A stretch of 64,000 nucleotides of DNA, taken from assembly GCF_025370935.1 (NCBI RefSeq), contig NC_133472.1, positions 27,390,401 through 27,454,400 on the forward strand, read 5' to 3'. The number at the start of each line of letters is the position of its first letter. Within the stretch, counting starts at the first letter, position 1. The position numbers and the translations under genes are program-made. The stretch is from Choristoneura fumiferana. Its lineage: Eukaryota > Arthropoda > Insecta > Lepidoptera > Tortricidae. The notes beneath the pieces were generated by a model. The model saw nothing but the letters and a program-made list of their open reading frames with translations, was not told the DNA's origin and searched no databases. Shown here piece by piece: positions 11,701-26,700 of this stretch.

Positions 11701-14700
11701 CAAGGAAAATCTTTTTATATACATTTTATCACTGCATATTGTTGTTTATTTCAGTACCCAAGTTGCATAATAACGGTCCTATTGTTTATTGCACTCTATA
11801 TACTTAGTGTTGTGAGTTATCGTATTGTTATTCAGGTCAGTTCCAAAAGGATGCCACTCAAGTGGTGAGCTGGATCCGCAACGGCGAAGCAATGCTGGCG
11901 GCGTCGTTCTCGATCCCAGGCGCGCTCGCTGAGGCGGAGCAGCTGAAGCGCGAGCACGACCAGTTCCAGGTGGCCGTCGAGAAGACGCACGCCAGCGCCG
12001 TGCAGGTCAAGTACCGCGCCGACGCGTTGCGCGCCGCCAACCACTACGACCCGCATACTATCAGGTAGCTTCATTATGTTACAATTTAACGCACGCTTTT
12101 AAGCACGGTCCTTTACCGCCGTTCGAATTATTTTGTACAAATTACAAATACTGTGAACAGATTAAACTTCGCCGATGCAATACGGAATATTACTACAATT
12201 TTCTGCCGCCAGAGTAGCACACTAGCACAAACCTATTTCTTTTAAATTTATGGAAATATAGCTTTATCGTTACTATTGATGTAAATATCATGTTATTTTG
12301 TTAGTAATAAATATGCCATGATTTCTATAGGTACTTATATTAATACTCTTTGGTCATGATCCGTCATGGCGACAAAATATAAAGAGAACTGACGTTGTCA
12401 TGGCGGTTTCTGCTAGTGTCGCCCCCTGCGCAGAGCTTTGCCTAGCATGCCCTATTCGAACTTATTATTAAGTAGCAGGTAAATTATCAACTAAACATTA
12501 TTTTCTTTTTTTTAGAGAGATATCTGAAGAAGTAACGGAACGCTGGCAACGTTTAGTGACGTGCGCGGAGGAACGTCATAAACTTGTCACGGCGTCTCTC
12601 AACTTCTACAAAACCGCTGAACAAGTCTGTTCAGTACTTGACTCGTTGGAACGAGAATACCGACGAGACGAAGATTGGTGCGGATCAGCTGCTGCCCCTT
12701 CCACAGATGAACTGACTCAATCACAGACTGTAGACAAAGCTGCTCAGGTTAGTTTTAATCTGTTTTCAATCACTTCGAGGTCAGTGTGATAATGACTGAT
12801 GAATTATCGACAGGACTACTAACCATATAAACTCTCTCATTGTAGGTGGCCGCTCTTATAGTTAAGCACGGTGAACAGAAAGAAGCATTTCTTAAAGCTT
12901 GCACACTAGCGCGGCGTACTGCGGAAACGTTTTTAAAGTACGCGGCACGTTCGGCGCAAGTGCACGGCCAAACTGTTGCGGCTAGCAAGGCGCATCACGA
13001 GCAGACCCGGGCCATTCTGGACACACTCCTCTCACAGGAGAATAAGGTATGTAAAGAAAAAAATAAAAACTGGCCAACCATAAAAAACCATAAAAGTTAC
13101 GTTGCGAGGATAGGTATATTAAGCATTTCTATTGATAAAGTTAAATAAATGAATAAATAATATCATGGGACACCTGACACCAAATGACTTAGTCCCAAAC
13201 TAAGCAAAGCTTGTACTGGGTACTAGGCAAAGGATAAACATACTTATCTAGATAAATACATACTTAGATACATATTAAACATCCAAGTCCCGAGAACAAG
13301 CATTCGTATTATTCATACATATATCTGCCCCGACCGGGAATCGAACCCGGGACCTCAAGCTTCGTAGTCAGGTTCTCTAACCACTTGGCCATTGGGTCGT
13401 CTAAAGCAGTGTTTTTCAAACTCTTTTTGGACGCGACCCCCCCTTGGTTAGAAAAATATTTGGCGACCCCCTGCCTACTTCCAGTTACAGTTATTTGTAT
13501 TATCCTACATTGAAAAATTGACAATACAAGCATTGAATAATCATACACAATAACGGTGAGAGTATTTTAAAGATAACGCGACCCCCTAACGGGGCATCCG
13601 CGACCCCCCGGGGGGTCGCGACCCACAGTCTGAAAAACACTGGTCTAAAGTAATCTAACCTCAACTCGTGAGATACTTGTTGTTGAACATTTAGTTCCAC
13701 TGGCCAACTGTGGTCTTCCTCATTAGTTCTACTTCACGAAAAGATAATTTCCAAGTACATACGCACAAGTTACTATTCAATATAAGCGTCCCTACAATAT
13801 TAGAAGAGTTCCCTCGATTTCCCTAGGATCTACTAATCAAATCCTGACTCGGTGACCTAACGAAAAAAAAAAGTTCAGTTCTTAAAGTTCTGAGGTAACA
13901 AACCTATTAAAAATGAACCGATTTGATAACCACATCCTTTTTTTGAAATAGGTTAAAAAACCAGCCTTACCCGGTGAAAGCATGCAGTAAAATCTGACAC
14001 AAATAATCTGTATCACATATTATTATATATTAACCATTGATAAAGTGATCCTTTTGTGAAACTTTTGTAAAACAGAATAAAAATGGCGAACAAACAAATA
14101 TCGCGGTCAATTTAAAACAATAGTAACGGATACTGATTCAGTTTTAGTTAGTAAATAGAGTACATTGTTTATTTGTTTACATTTGGAAAGAAATTCCGCC
14201 GCCGAGATATGAAAATATTTATTTAGCTGAATGTATAGGCGTTTAGCAAGGTTATTTCTTATTAGTAGGTGGTTAGCTGCGCTAGCGTTCTATTGTCAGT
14301 GTCAGTGTCATCGAGGTGTCCAGAGTAGATAGAAACAATAAAGCTTTTGTTGATCGGCGAGAGATGGTATCGGCGGGGGCCGTCACAGTGTCCGCACACT
14401 GACCATGCGACTCGTCATCGACCGACCATGCCTCGCGCACGTCCAGAGGCTGTGTGCGAGGATGCTCAGGACTTTAGTCATGTGGTTTATTCAACCGGTA
14501 CATACCTAGTTAATGGTGTTCAATTGTAGTGCTTTAACTGTTTATATGTTATAAGTGGCGTACAATTGTTTTAATTATTTTTCATGAAAGTTCAACTTTA
14601 TCGAATTGATCTTTCAGTGCACGTCAGTAAATTAGCAAGCTTTTAAGTGAAACGCCAGTTACAATAAGTCGTCACTAACGGTAGAATAGCACGCTGAAGT

Positions 14701-17700
14701 GGCAATGGGCCGGCCATATAACCCGAAGAACCGATAACCGTTGGGGTAGACGAGTTCTTGAATGGAGACCACGGATCGGCAAACGTAGCGTAGGGCGTCC
14801 TCAGACTCGGTGGAGCGATGATCTTCGCAGGGCGGCTGGCAAGAACTGGATGATAGTGGCCGAGGATCGTGCTCAGTGGCGTGCCATGGGAGAGGCCTAT
14901 GTCCAGCAGTGGACGAACATAGGCTGATGATAGTAGTAGTAGTAACGGTAGAATTACACTTATATATAGGTAGAGTCATTCACGATGACGCGTGCCGTGG
15001 TTCTTATAAACAATGTCATTAATGTATAATTTTGTCAAAATTGCGCGTCTTCGTGGATGGCACTAAGTATAATAATGTTACTATGACCACAGGTATTAGA
15101 ACATTGGACGGTTCGCAAGAAGCGATTAGAGCAATGTCAGCAATTCGCACTGTTCGAGCGTTCAGCGCGTGCCGCCGTGGAGTGGATCCGCGAGACGCAA
15201 GAGCGGTGCGGAGCGGCGGCGGCGGCGGCGGCGGGCGGCGTGGCGCGCGAGAGCCGCGAGCGCGTGCGCCTGCTGGCGCAGCTCGCCGACGGGCTCGTCG
15301 AGAAGGGCCATCCGCACGCCGTGCAGATCAAGGAGTGGGTCGCCGCCGTCGATGCCAGGTTACTGTCTTACCACTAGCACACCGCACGATATACAAACGT
15401 AAATAACAACAATTTGTTACTTTGCACAAAGAAACTTTCGTTTAAGTAAAAGTTTGTACTTTGTCGATGCTTAGGCTGTAACAATCGAAACATTTCACTG
15501 GTATTTTTGGTGTTTTATTTTACATGTCAGAAATGTAACGAACTGTCACAGATATGCGGAATTCAGCGGTTCCATGGAAGGCGGTGAGAGCGAAGCCGAG
15601 AGCGACTCCGGCGTGCCGCCTTCGCTGGCGTCCTCTCAGTCGGCGGAGAGCGAGACGCGCGCCGCGCCGCCGCCCGCCCCCGCTGACGACAAGCGCCGCA
15701 GCGCGCGCAGGAAAGAGTTAGTTACTTTATCATTGTGCTTTTTAGGGTTCCGTACCAAAAAGGTGCCAACGAGACCCTATTACTGAGACTCCGCTATCTG
15801 TCTGTCTGCCTGTCTCTTTATCTGTCCGTCCGTCTGTCACAGGGCTCTATCTATTGAGCCGCATTAGCTAGTCACTTGAAATTTTCACAGATTATGTATT
15901 ACCGTGGCCGCTATAACAACAAATACTAAAAATAAGATAAAGTTAAAATTTTAAGTCGGTCGTCATACAAGAAACGTATTTTTTTTTTCATATTGATGTA
16001 TAGCTAAACTTTGCAAAAAGTAATTTTGTGCAGAACGTATTAGTCGTCTTTCCGCTCCACCCATTATGTATTATTAATTTGTCGTGTAATTTATTACGTT
16101 TTTTTTTGTCTCAGGTTCATAATGGCAGAGCTTTTGCAAACCGAGCGCGCTTACGTCAAAGATCTCGAGACCTGCATCACTTGCTATCTTCGTGAAATGC
16201 GCACCGACCCGACAGCGGTGCCACAGGCCTTGCAGGGCAAGGTAAACTTATACCTTGCATTATAGTCATAATCAGAAGTCAAAAAAGAATTTTGTTTTAT
16301 GTCACATCATGCGTAGACTAACGTAATGTAAATCACACGATATTTTACATGCCATATAAAATTGTAAATAGGCTCTAGGAGAGCAATGCTGAGACAAGCT
16401 TAAAATTTTCAGGAGGAACTAATATTCGGTAACATAGAGGAGATCCACCGTTTCCACGAGCGCGTGTTCCTGCGTGAACTAGATAAATACGAAACAATGC
16501 CGGAAGACGTGGGTCATTGCTTCGTGACGTGGGCGCGCGAGTTTGACATGTACGTGTCCTACTGCCGGAACAAGCCGGACAGCAACGCCGCCGTCGTGCA
16601 GCATGCCGGGGATTACTTCGAGAGGTGACTTGCTCTACATACTACTCGACGGTTTTTTCTTTTAAATATATTTACTTATGTAAATTAGCGAGACCAGAGC
16701 AAGCTGTATGTGTAACAGAGTGGTAGAATTTTGATCGAAGTGTTTAGCATTTTGGTATTAGGCTGCACGTTCACCAGAGCTGTACGGTAGGCAAGTAGTC
16801 TGCGAGGAAAATCCACTAATGAGATTACGCCAATGTCTTAGCTTATTTTTCTCGCGCACCGTTTAGCTACTTCTCACAGCGCTAGACAAGAATGCCATGC
16901 AAAGCAATGTAGGCTATGTTTACACAGCCTGCGTAAAAGTTTAAGCCCACGTGTGTGTGTGTGTGCCTGTTAGCAAGCTTCTCTTCTAGAGGCACAGGTG
17001 ATGTTGAAACTGCTGCTTCTATCAACTATTGTACAGATACGGACAGATTATATATATACTTCTATATATATCTGTTACCCTTCTACATTCAGCACTGGCT
17101 GAACTATTTGGTTTGCCTATAACTTTATTAATTAGCTAAAATTAAACTGATTGTTTGACCATACCTTGTTTTTTGATCAACATATTTGACCTTGTATCTT
17201 TCTTTAATCAGGGTGCAAAGGAAAAAGAAATTGGAACATCCATTAGCGGCCTATTTGATCAAACCAGTTCAAAGGATAACCAAGTATCAATTGTTGCTTA
17301 AAGATCTTCAAGCCTGTTGCGCCGAAGGACAAGGTGAAATAAAGGTAAAATGTTTGTTGTATTAGTTTAATTGTGCATGTCCAGGACAGGGAAGAGTGGT
17401 GGAGAAAAGGGGAGGCCTTTGCCCAGCAGTGGGACATAATACAGGCTACATAAAAAAGAAAGTTTAATTGTACATCTAGTTTTTGCGAATGTTCAGACAG
17501 GGCAATACAAAGGGCGCTGGCAGACTGTTTCTGATCGATTGCCTAATACAGGATGTATGGCAGTTCGTATGCCAAAGGACTAGTGCCATAGGACGTTTGG
17601 AAACACATTTTGGACAAATTAATTGTTTTTTTCTCAAACATCCAAGGAAATGTCCTTATTTTCGTGATGATAGAACGCGAAGTAACGTCTTTGTATAGCA

Positions 17701-20700
17701 CTTATTGAAGATTCGTTCTAATTTTAAATTAGAGGATAGTAATTAATGTTATTTCAAACAACGTTGCTGGCCATGGCCAGCTAAGATGTTGCCTTTTTTA
17801 CTTTCTGAATGTAAATACTTGCATTCATTTGGTGAACTGGGCCTGATGAAGAAGGCCGTGGATACTCTGTTATAATAATTTATTACTGCAGAAACGGCGG
17901 GAAAGTTCATTTCGTGGATAAGTATAGTTTTGAAGGACGAGGCGTAGTCGAGTCCTTCAATAGATACGAATCCACGAAACGACATTCCTGCCGAGGCCTG
18001 TATACTGCTTTTCTCCAAATATGCGAGGAAAGAAAACGAAAACATTATATTTATTCAAATTATGTTTATGTAACAATCTATTTACAATCTAAACAAAATT
18101 AACACTTTAAGAGGCTGTTTCACCATCCATTGATTAGCGTTAACCGACGGTTAAATGTGATGCCGTCTCCGTCTATTCGAACAAAACAAATAGGGACGGC
18201 ATCACACTTAACCGCCGGTTAACACTAATCAATGGATGGTGAAACAGCCACTAATAGTAATAAAAGTTACTGATAAAAGATGCTGCGCTACGAGTTAGGA
18301 GTTGGTGGTGTGCTCATTAGGATATTATCATTACTACTTGTAGAACTCATTTTATTTTCGTAAAAATAACACGGTAGAAAATCTTTGACAAAATGAAATT
18401 CACGTTCCCTCCCTCAATTTCGATATTAAAGATTTGGGTCCGAATTAAAATCAAAATAAATTAAAAGAAAACTTATAGGATTACTAAATATGATTATTAT
18501 ACATTTTTACTTTAAGTTAAAGCGGAAATTCCCAAACGCACAACATTAAAAAACATACCTTTGTTACAAAATATTTAGCAGTCCGAGAAGATAATTAAGT
18601 CTAAATACACCTTATTATGATTTGGACACAATCATTATTGGCGTTAGCTAAACGCAGAAAACAAAGTTTTTTTTTTATCTTGGTTTTTGTACGTGATTCT
18701 TGGACAATGGGGTCTGAAATATTTAAAAACGCTTGAAACTTTTTAATCAATAGGAATAACCTTTCTGATTAACAGATAAAAATAACAAATTTTAAGTAAT
18801 AATTTTAACAAATTAAAGAGTTTTCTTTACGGCCAAATTACGACAGTCCGGTCGGTTACGTGTTGTTCCAGTCCAGCAGAGCTACTACGAAACTCGAAGT
18901 GCGTGTCGTGCGGTCCCTCTGACACTTATATTATTTAATTCGAGAGCGAGAGGGACGGTACGATACGAACTTCGAGTTTCGAGTTTCGTAGAAGCCCTGC
19001 AGAATAAAAAAAACATTAAAAAATAATTTATGTGTCTTTGACTCGATCATTTCGAAAGGTGGCACTTTTTACCGGGCCGAATAATACTGACATGGAAATA
19101 CCGACCCTGTTTTTCATTTACCTACACTCCCATAGAAACTGACATGAGCTTCTATGGGTGACCACAGACTTGATTTTGCATAATACTGACCACCTCCAAC
19201 CAATAATATATTTGAACATTTTTGAATATAAATCTAGTTTTACAATTGATTACTAGTGGAAAGAGATACCTGGACATTTTAATTTTGCATTGTTCCCGCA
19301 CCATTATTTCATAACAGACGTTCGTTGGCATGGTAATTTAGAGCTGTTCACAATCTAAAATTCGAAAGTTTGACGTGAGCTCACTAAACTTGCAAAATTT
19401 ATGTCAGTCAAAATTAAACGACGCGCATGCGCACCTTAGCGCAGGACACACTTAGGACACAGTTTCCATTTTTATAACGCAGTTACGCTTCCTGATATTA
19501 TTTGTTCTTAGCTTCCCGGTCGATTTTTTCCAACATTAATGAGAACATTTCCGAGCAAGTTGGTGAAAAATAATATAACTATACCGTGTTTAGGCTTTGG
19601 CCATAAGTCACTAAAAACCATGAAAAAAATGTTTTAACAAAAATGGAACCGACTAACCTTGAAAATAATTTTCAACTAGTTTGAAGTCGGTGCACGAGCC
19701 AGCAGAAGTGGAACTATCTATAGTCGTCTACCTCACTTACCTATATATTGGGCTTCAATCACTCCTGCTGGCTCGTGCTGAGGCACCGACTTCAAACTAG
19801 TAGAAAATTATTATCAAGGTTTTTGTAGTCGGTTCCCTTTTTAGTTAATAATTTTTTTTTCGTGGTTTTAGTGATTGTAGCCAAAGTGCATCTCACAACG
19901 ATTCCATTTAGCCCAAAAACGGCATAGTTAAATTATTTTATATTATAACAGAGTACCGGTTTGCGGTCTTCTTCATCTGGCCCTGTTCACCAAATGATAC
20001 TTTTTGAATGTAAATACTTGACTTGGTGTTACTATAATGTACATTCTATTTTCATTCAGAAATTTAAAATAAAAAAAGTTCGTAACTTGCTATTTCGTAT
20101 GTATCGTGTGGTGCGTGTTACTTGTGTGGTTGTTGAGAGCAAGTCAAGGCACCACTATTCCGAGTTTAAAAACGTGTATGATTTTTCACCGGTAGCAGTT
20201 GACACTGCGGACCTTGCAGTCGTAACGAAGCGTTTCATTAAGGACCCGAGGCACAAAGGGATAGCTGTATATTATATCGTGACAGTGTGACACTTTTTGA
20301 TTCAAGAAACGGTTACATTGCATTGGTTTAGGTTTTTCGAGTCTTATTGCGGATTTAAAATTCGTTTAGCTGACGAACATTATAGTTCACCTGATATAAT
20401 CTGCACTTTGAATCTGGGTTGTAGCATCTTGTTTATTCCGAATAAATTATTAACATTAAAAATCTTTGCATGTCTGTTCGTGAACTCTTTAATGCGTATC
20501 ATACAAAAAAAAAAATTTTTTTAATGTCGAATAGTTCCCAGGAGTACTTATATTTTCAAGAGGTATCTTCCAACTAACCTGGTAAATAATCACGTACTGA
20601 TAGCAAAGTATTTTGCATTACTTAATTATTTTTACAAAACCATATTTTATTAACAACGCCTTAACAAATCCATTATGACGCTCTCTCATAATTTTTATTT

Positions 20701-23700
20701 GTTCTTAAACGTTTGTCTTTCAAACTACCTTATTTAAATCCCTGGTCACACTTTCGTTACTTATATGTTTTCCTAGATGTGTATCACTTTGTTGGGTACA
20801 TGTTATCCATAGCATAACATCATGAAATACTACGTAGGCTCTTATCAGCACAGACGCTCACCGATTTTATGCCGCGATAAGATAAAGATTCCTTCAGTTT
20901 AATCATATGATTTGACAGTTCCTTCGGTTTTTCTTTCGAAATAAGTTATAAAAGGTCGAGCAGTGCCAATCTGAAGCTGTGCTTAATAATTATTAAAAGG
21001 TAGGTATGTCCTAACATTTATGCTTCCAGTCTTCTTTTTAATAACATCTATCTCGGAAATCCTTTCAGTAGACACAAGTAAACTTAGTAGGTGCATACAT
21101 AGATGGTCTTGCAAAACAAGGGACATTGATTAGATGGCGGTAACGCATTTGAAATCTATTGAGATATTTATTAAAATTAAATGCGACACAAGTATCTGCA
21201 TAATGTCTTTACGAGTATGAATTTGTTCCCACGTTAGTTCGTTCCTGCAAAAGTAGTACACATTATGAATAGCTTAAAGGACGTAAATATCTAATATAAT
21301 GTAAGTTTTCCTTAAACATGTAGATGTTATTGCTTATTGTTAATGCAATTTTTACTACTGTTTGGCCACTAACGAGGTTTTGTACATCGTAATGTCATTA
21401 CACTCATTACGGGCTATCTCACTAGTTTCTACTTAAATATGTTAAGAGAATGGACATTGAATTTGAGATTAAATAAGTGGGTCCGCTTTTGGAACTCATT
21501 AACGGCACAGATGATTTGTGTAACGTTTTCCTTCTGAGTCATTAGCGTCACACTCGTTCGTTGTACAGTTGCTCAGGACTCTGAATGAGTAATGGTTTAT
21601 TCCATACGTGTAAACAGAATTTATTAATTGTTCAAAAATTATCATGTGATGGTTTTAAAAAGTGCAGAAGAGTTAATTATAATGATGTTAAAACATCTAA
21701 TTCATCTACGTGGTGTACGTATCGGGCCCCTTCCGTTGCACGACAAAGACGATGTACGTATAGATTTATTAATGTATAGTTATGTATTTAATTTCGTGTT
21801 GTTTTTATTGCATTATGTTTCGAACTTGCCATTAAATGAATATCAACACATTAAGATAAATTAAATGACACTGTACTGTACTTACAAGTTCGTATGTGCT
21901 GGCTGTTCCCTAAATAAACACTTCGATTTTTTAGTTCCAAATAAAACCTAACTCGTTAGTTGAATTTATCTTAATGTGTTACTTCTAAGACTTTCCTAAC
22001 CTTGTGAAACTAACTCTCATCTATTTATATATAATGCAGATAGTCATTATTACTCATATTATTTATTTCTCTTTTGAGTAGTACGACCAGGATGTTATTT
22101 TCCTGTTCGCTTTCGTGTTAGACTATGAGTATTGTTATAAATCGAAGTCTTGAGAGGATTTGGGTGCTAGGGCAGTTAGTGACAATCCCTCATCCTGATA
22201 GAAGTTTTGACCATTGTCATACACTCTAATTGAAATGCTCAGTTTTATTTTATTTTACGAGACACAGTAAACAGGTCCTTTCAAAGCCAAAGTCAGATTA
22301 ATGGAGTGTAAGGTATATGTATATTAAAAAATATGATATTAATATTAATCTAAAGATCCTGTAGTTGATTTCATAAATAAATCTTAAATAAGTTAGAAGA
22401 AGGAATCATACGTAAGTTTCTTCTTAAAAAAAAAAATGTTGCAGGACGGTTTGGAAGTTATGCTGTCTGTGCCTAAAAAGGCCAACGATGCGATGCACCT
22501 TTCGTTATTGGAGGGGTGTGATGTGCCGACGGACAGCCTCGGCGAGGTGGTCCTGCAAGATTCCTTCCACGTGTGGGACCTGCGCCAGATTATAAAGAAA
22601 GGGCGCGAGAGGAGAGTCTTCCTCTTCGATTTGCACCTTCTCCTTGCCAAGGAAGTCAAAGACTCGCATGGCAAAGCCAAATATATTTATAAAACCAAGT
22701 TTATGGTGAGTACATAATTAAAAGAACATTATTATTATTATTATTTTCTGATCTACTTTTGATGCACCACCTGTTGTAAAATAGTCCTTCCTTCTTTCTG
22801 TAAAAAGGTTGCCTGGAAGAGATCGCTCTTAAGCGATAAGGCCGCCTATTGCTCACCTTGTAATTTTTTCTCTGTGTATCTGTTTTCTGTATCGCTTTCT
22901 ATGTCTGGTGTACAATAAAGAGTCTTTTTATTGTATATTTTACAGTAAAATTGCACTAGTGATGGAAGTATAAGAAAAAAAAAATGTTTGCTACTTTGGA
23001 AAAGCAAACTGTGAGTAGATACAAAGTACATCTTGCACTCACATAGTACAAGAAGCTGTTAGCAACTTTATTAAGTAATTTTAAGAGACCAATAAGTTAA
23101 TGAACTCGTTTCTGCTTTTGTTTGCAGACTTCAGAACTTGGAGTAACAGAACATATTGAAGGTGATGAGTGCAAATTTTCCGTGTGGACTGGACGTGAAC
23201 CGATGGCTAGTGACTGTCGGATAGTCCTCAAGGCTACTTCGTTAGAGGTGAAGCAAACCTGGGTGCGTCGGCTCAGGGAGGTTATTCAGGTGAATTGAAA
23301 CACAAAATTATATGCAAGTATGTTTTCGTTTACATACATTACGAGTACGAATAATATAATTTACTGGTATATTTATTATAAATACAGGAGATCAAAATTT
23401 CGCCATTTTCAAAACCTATAAATCGGGTTAATAATGCTTATTTTTTTTATTTGTTTACTATAAAGTCGCTTGTTCTTTGTGCTTTGTAGCAGCCTTTGAA
23501 TATTATTTTACTGGGATGGGAACTTCTTCTCGTTAATGGTTAAACTTGTTTGTCATAGGAAACTTACTTCAGCGGCGTCCTGCAGCAGCCTCCTCGCAGC
23601 CCGGCTCGTGTGCGCCCCACCAGCTCACAGCGATCCAGCAGGTTTGATCATATTCACAACCGTTTCACATAGCAGAACTGGTTAATATCAATGCAGAACT

Positions 23701-26700
23701 CTTCAGTAGAATACTTCCATATTGAACTTATTTCATAAGTCTCAAAAACCTTGTCGCTTGATTTGAAAGGTTTTTTGTTACCAAGCTAACTGAGGTGGAT
23801 GAATTAGTGTAGTTGCACCTTCCGCATACATTGGGCTAAAGTGTTAGTGTACTGTGTCAGCCAAGTGACTGGTTTTTAAAATTTGCATGTTCAAAGCCAC
23901 TTAGGGGCGTGATTTAACGTCATCCATACGTGAATAAATTGTACAGGCCGAATTTTAGACATGATATTATATTCGATAAACCAACAAAACAACATACACA
24001 ATAAGTATCCACTTTTTCCAATAAAAAATAAAAATGAATGATGGAATGTTAAAATGTAGAAGTTTTATTTTGCAATGTATAACAGAGAAGGGTTTTTGAA
24101 GGGTAATATATTTTCAGAGATCTGGATGACACGTTGCTGGATGAGACTTTAGACCGAAATTCACTGGCGTCATTTGGCAGTGGCAATACAACTGATTCAG
24201 ATAAGGTAAGATAATTAATTATACACATGCCATTACAATTTTATATCAAGATAAAACTGTACTATTTCTTTACACTTTTTGTCAACGAAATGATTTCTTC
24301 ATAAAGTATCACTCACATTTGCATCTACAGATAGATTCGATCGATTTGACGACCGGATGGCCACGTGGTTAGAGAACCTGACTACGAAGCTTAAGGTCCC
24401 GGTTCGATTCCCGGCTGGGGCAGATATTTGTATGAATAATACGAATGTTTGTTCTCGGATCTTGGATGTTTAATATGTATATAAGTATGTATTTATCTAT
24501 TTAAGTATGTTTATCCGTTGCCTAGTATCCATAGTATGTACAAGCTTTATGGGACCACTAGGTCAATTGGTGTCCAGTGTCCTATGATCATGATATTTAT
24601 TTATTTATTTATTCACAAGAGCTGACACTAATAGATTGAACGAAAGTAATGTCACTTAGACATTTTAGAAAACGACAGATGCATGACATTTTCATATTTG
24701 TGTGAAGTGTATTCAATAGGTAATACACATACACTTTCATTCACTCATTCAATCCAATTCGTGTTAGCTTTTGTGAACCGACCTGTACGGCCAAGGACTT
24801 TAAGGAAATCATGGGACACTGGACACCAATTGACCTAGTGGTCCCACACTAAGCAAAGCTTGTACTATGGATACTAGGCAACGGATAAACATACTTAAAT
24901 AGATAAATACATACTTATATACATATTAAACATCCAAGATCCGAGAGCAAACATTCGTATTATTCATACAAATATCTTTAATTCATGAGCCACCATGGAA
25001 CCTTTCGAAGGAAAAGTCATTACGATTTTCGTTGTTAACTAATGCGATGCCACCACGTTTCAAAGTCAAAGTCAAAATATCTTTATTCAATTTAGGCTAT
25101 AACTAGCACTAATGAATGTCAAAAAAAATCTACCACCGGTTCGGAAAAATCTCTGTTGAGAAGAGTCCGGCAAAAAACTCAACAAGGTATATTTTTTTTA
25201 AACAAATTTACAATATTATTAAATGATATCTATATATCACAAGTATTTAACATAATTTTATTTTTAACACAGTTTGCTATTTGAAGGGATCGCCAATGCG
25301 GATCGGAATTATTTCCAAATATCCCTTACTTTTACTGTAAAATGGTTTCATGGTGGCTCATGAATTAAAGTCTTTGACCGTACGGGGTATATTAATTTTA
25401 ACGCTGAGCATTCTAGGAGTAAAATCTGTTCTTTCGATTCTGAGAGGTACATTTTATGGGCTTTGTATTATAGAGCATTGTGTCAAAAAAATATCTGCAA
25501 AGGAATGGTTCAATGTCGTGCTACTTTGCGGTGAAGGCGATTCCGTGCCGTCATGATATAATAATTAGTTGGTCGCTTGTCACTTTGTTCACAACTGTCT
25601 GACAAACTCAATTAACACTGGCTCTATACTAATTATACGTTCTTTGTATATTTTCATAGTATTGACTTCATTGCCTCGAAAGGAAGTCACGTGTTTTATA
25701 CACCGTGTTATTTTTGATATCCGTTAACTTTAAGGGGACAATCTGCAGGTAAAATGAAGTTAATTTCTCTAAGATACTAGTCTACTGTTCAAAAGATAAT
25801 CAAGAGTTAAGTAATTAATTATTAGCAGTAAAACAGCGTAAAGGTCCTTGATTTATGATTTTTTTAAAAATCCATAACTAATTCGTGTTTAAATTCATAC
25901 ATATTTTTTATTATTATTATTATTATTGTTAGCCTATTCTGTCCCACTGCTGAGCAAAGGCCTCCCCCCAATACTTCCACTGCTCTCTGTCCCCTGCATA
26001 CAAGGGCCAGTCCTTCAAGAAGAAGTCCAGTTCATCCCGCCATCGCCGCCTAGGTCTGCCAGGTCGCCTTTTCGAGTTGGTAGGCATCCACTCGGTGGTT
26101 ATCTTGGCCCAAAGCTCGTCTGGCATGCGGCAAACATGGCCAGCCCAGTCCCACTTCAGCTTAGACATATTTAGTAAAGGAAAGTTAAATATGTTGTTTT
26201 TTGATGCCTCTGTTATGTGTCACGTCGATGTCACTTGTAATTTAACAATCAACAATGAATGTGATGATATTATTTGCAAGAAAAAAGTTCTTTCTTTATT
26301 TTTTTTTAATTTCTCGAAAAAGTGAATTATTAGGTATGGTCTGTCCCAGAATTCGAGATACTAAAATGACGTTTCATGTGTTACCTGTTTTTTGCGTCTC
26401 ATAAATAGTGATGTGCCGAAAGATTTTGTAGGTACCAATGTATGTATGTCGTAAAATATTAAGATATGAACGGATCCGTGATGTACTAAAATGTAGGGCA
26501 CTTAGGACATTCTAGAAAAGGTAAAATAGGTCTTATAAAAATGCGACCGTTTTCGAGATATTTCGACTTTTTATAGATGTTGATGTTTAAGTTTAAATTT
26601 CACTCTAAGTAGTTTTACAACCATACACTTCGCGGCTTTGCTAAGAGGTTGACGTTTCCGTTTTTTCCGAGGCGAAAGTATTTCTTCGCTGCGTCGTCTA

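Larger units (their letters stand above)
13047..15092 (+). other. trio intron 6
   Basis: 2046 bp containing an antisense SINE with a hAT-type MITE at its head (13144-13650) and a 5'-truncated RTE LINE end (14688-14942). The stretch 13651-14687 shows nothing recognisable. It ends at GACCACAG. Confidence 0.75.
17345..22444 (+). other. trio intron 11
   Basis: 5100 bp of AT-rich intron. It holds a LINE 3' scrap (about 17375-17450), fold-back MITEs at 18113-18249, 18880-18998 and 19595-19886, and a pair of related fragments near 17824-17857 and 19966-20000. From 20040 to 22430 I find no repeat, RNA or coding signal I can support. Confidence 0.65.

Noticed and set aside
13309..13400. tRNA gene, from its A- and B-box-like sequence
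   Set aside because: It is the head of a SINE with body and A/T-rich tail, present in four places, and does not fold as a complete tRNA.
19961..20290. 109-codon + strand frame
   Set aside because: No domain and no splice partners. Its start overlaps a fragment also found inverted at 17.8 kb.
25926..26325. + strand frames over 25.9-26.3 kb
   Set aside because: They are the antisense of an RTE LINE C-terminus, which reads clearly on the - strand.
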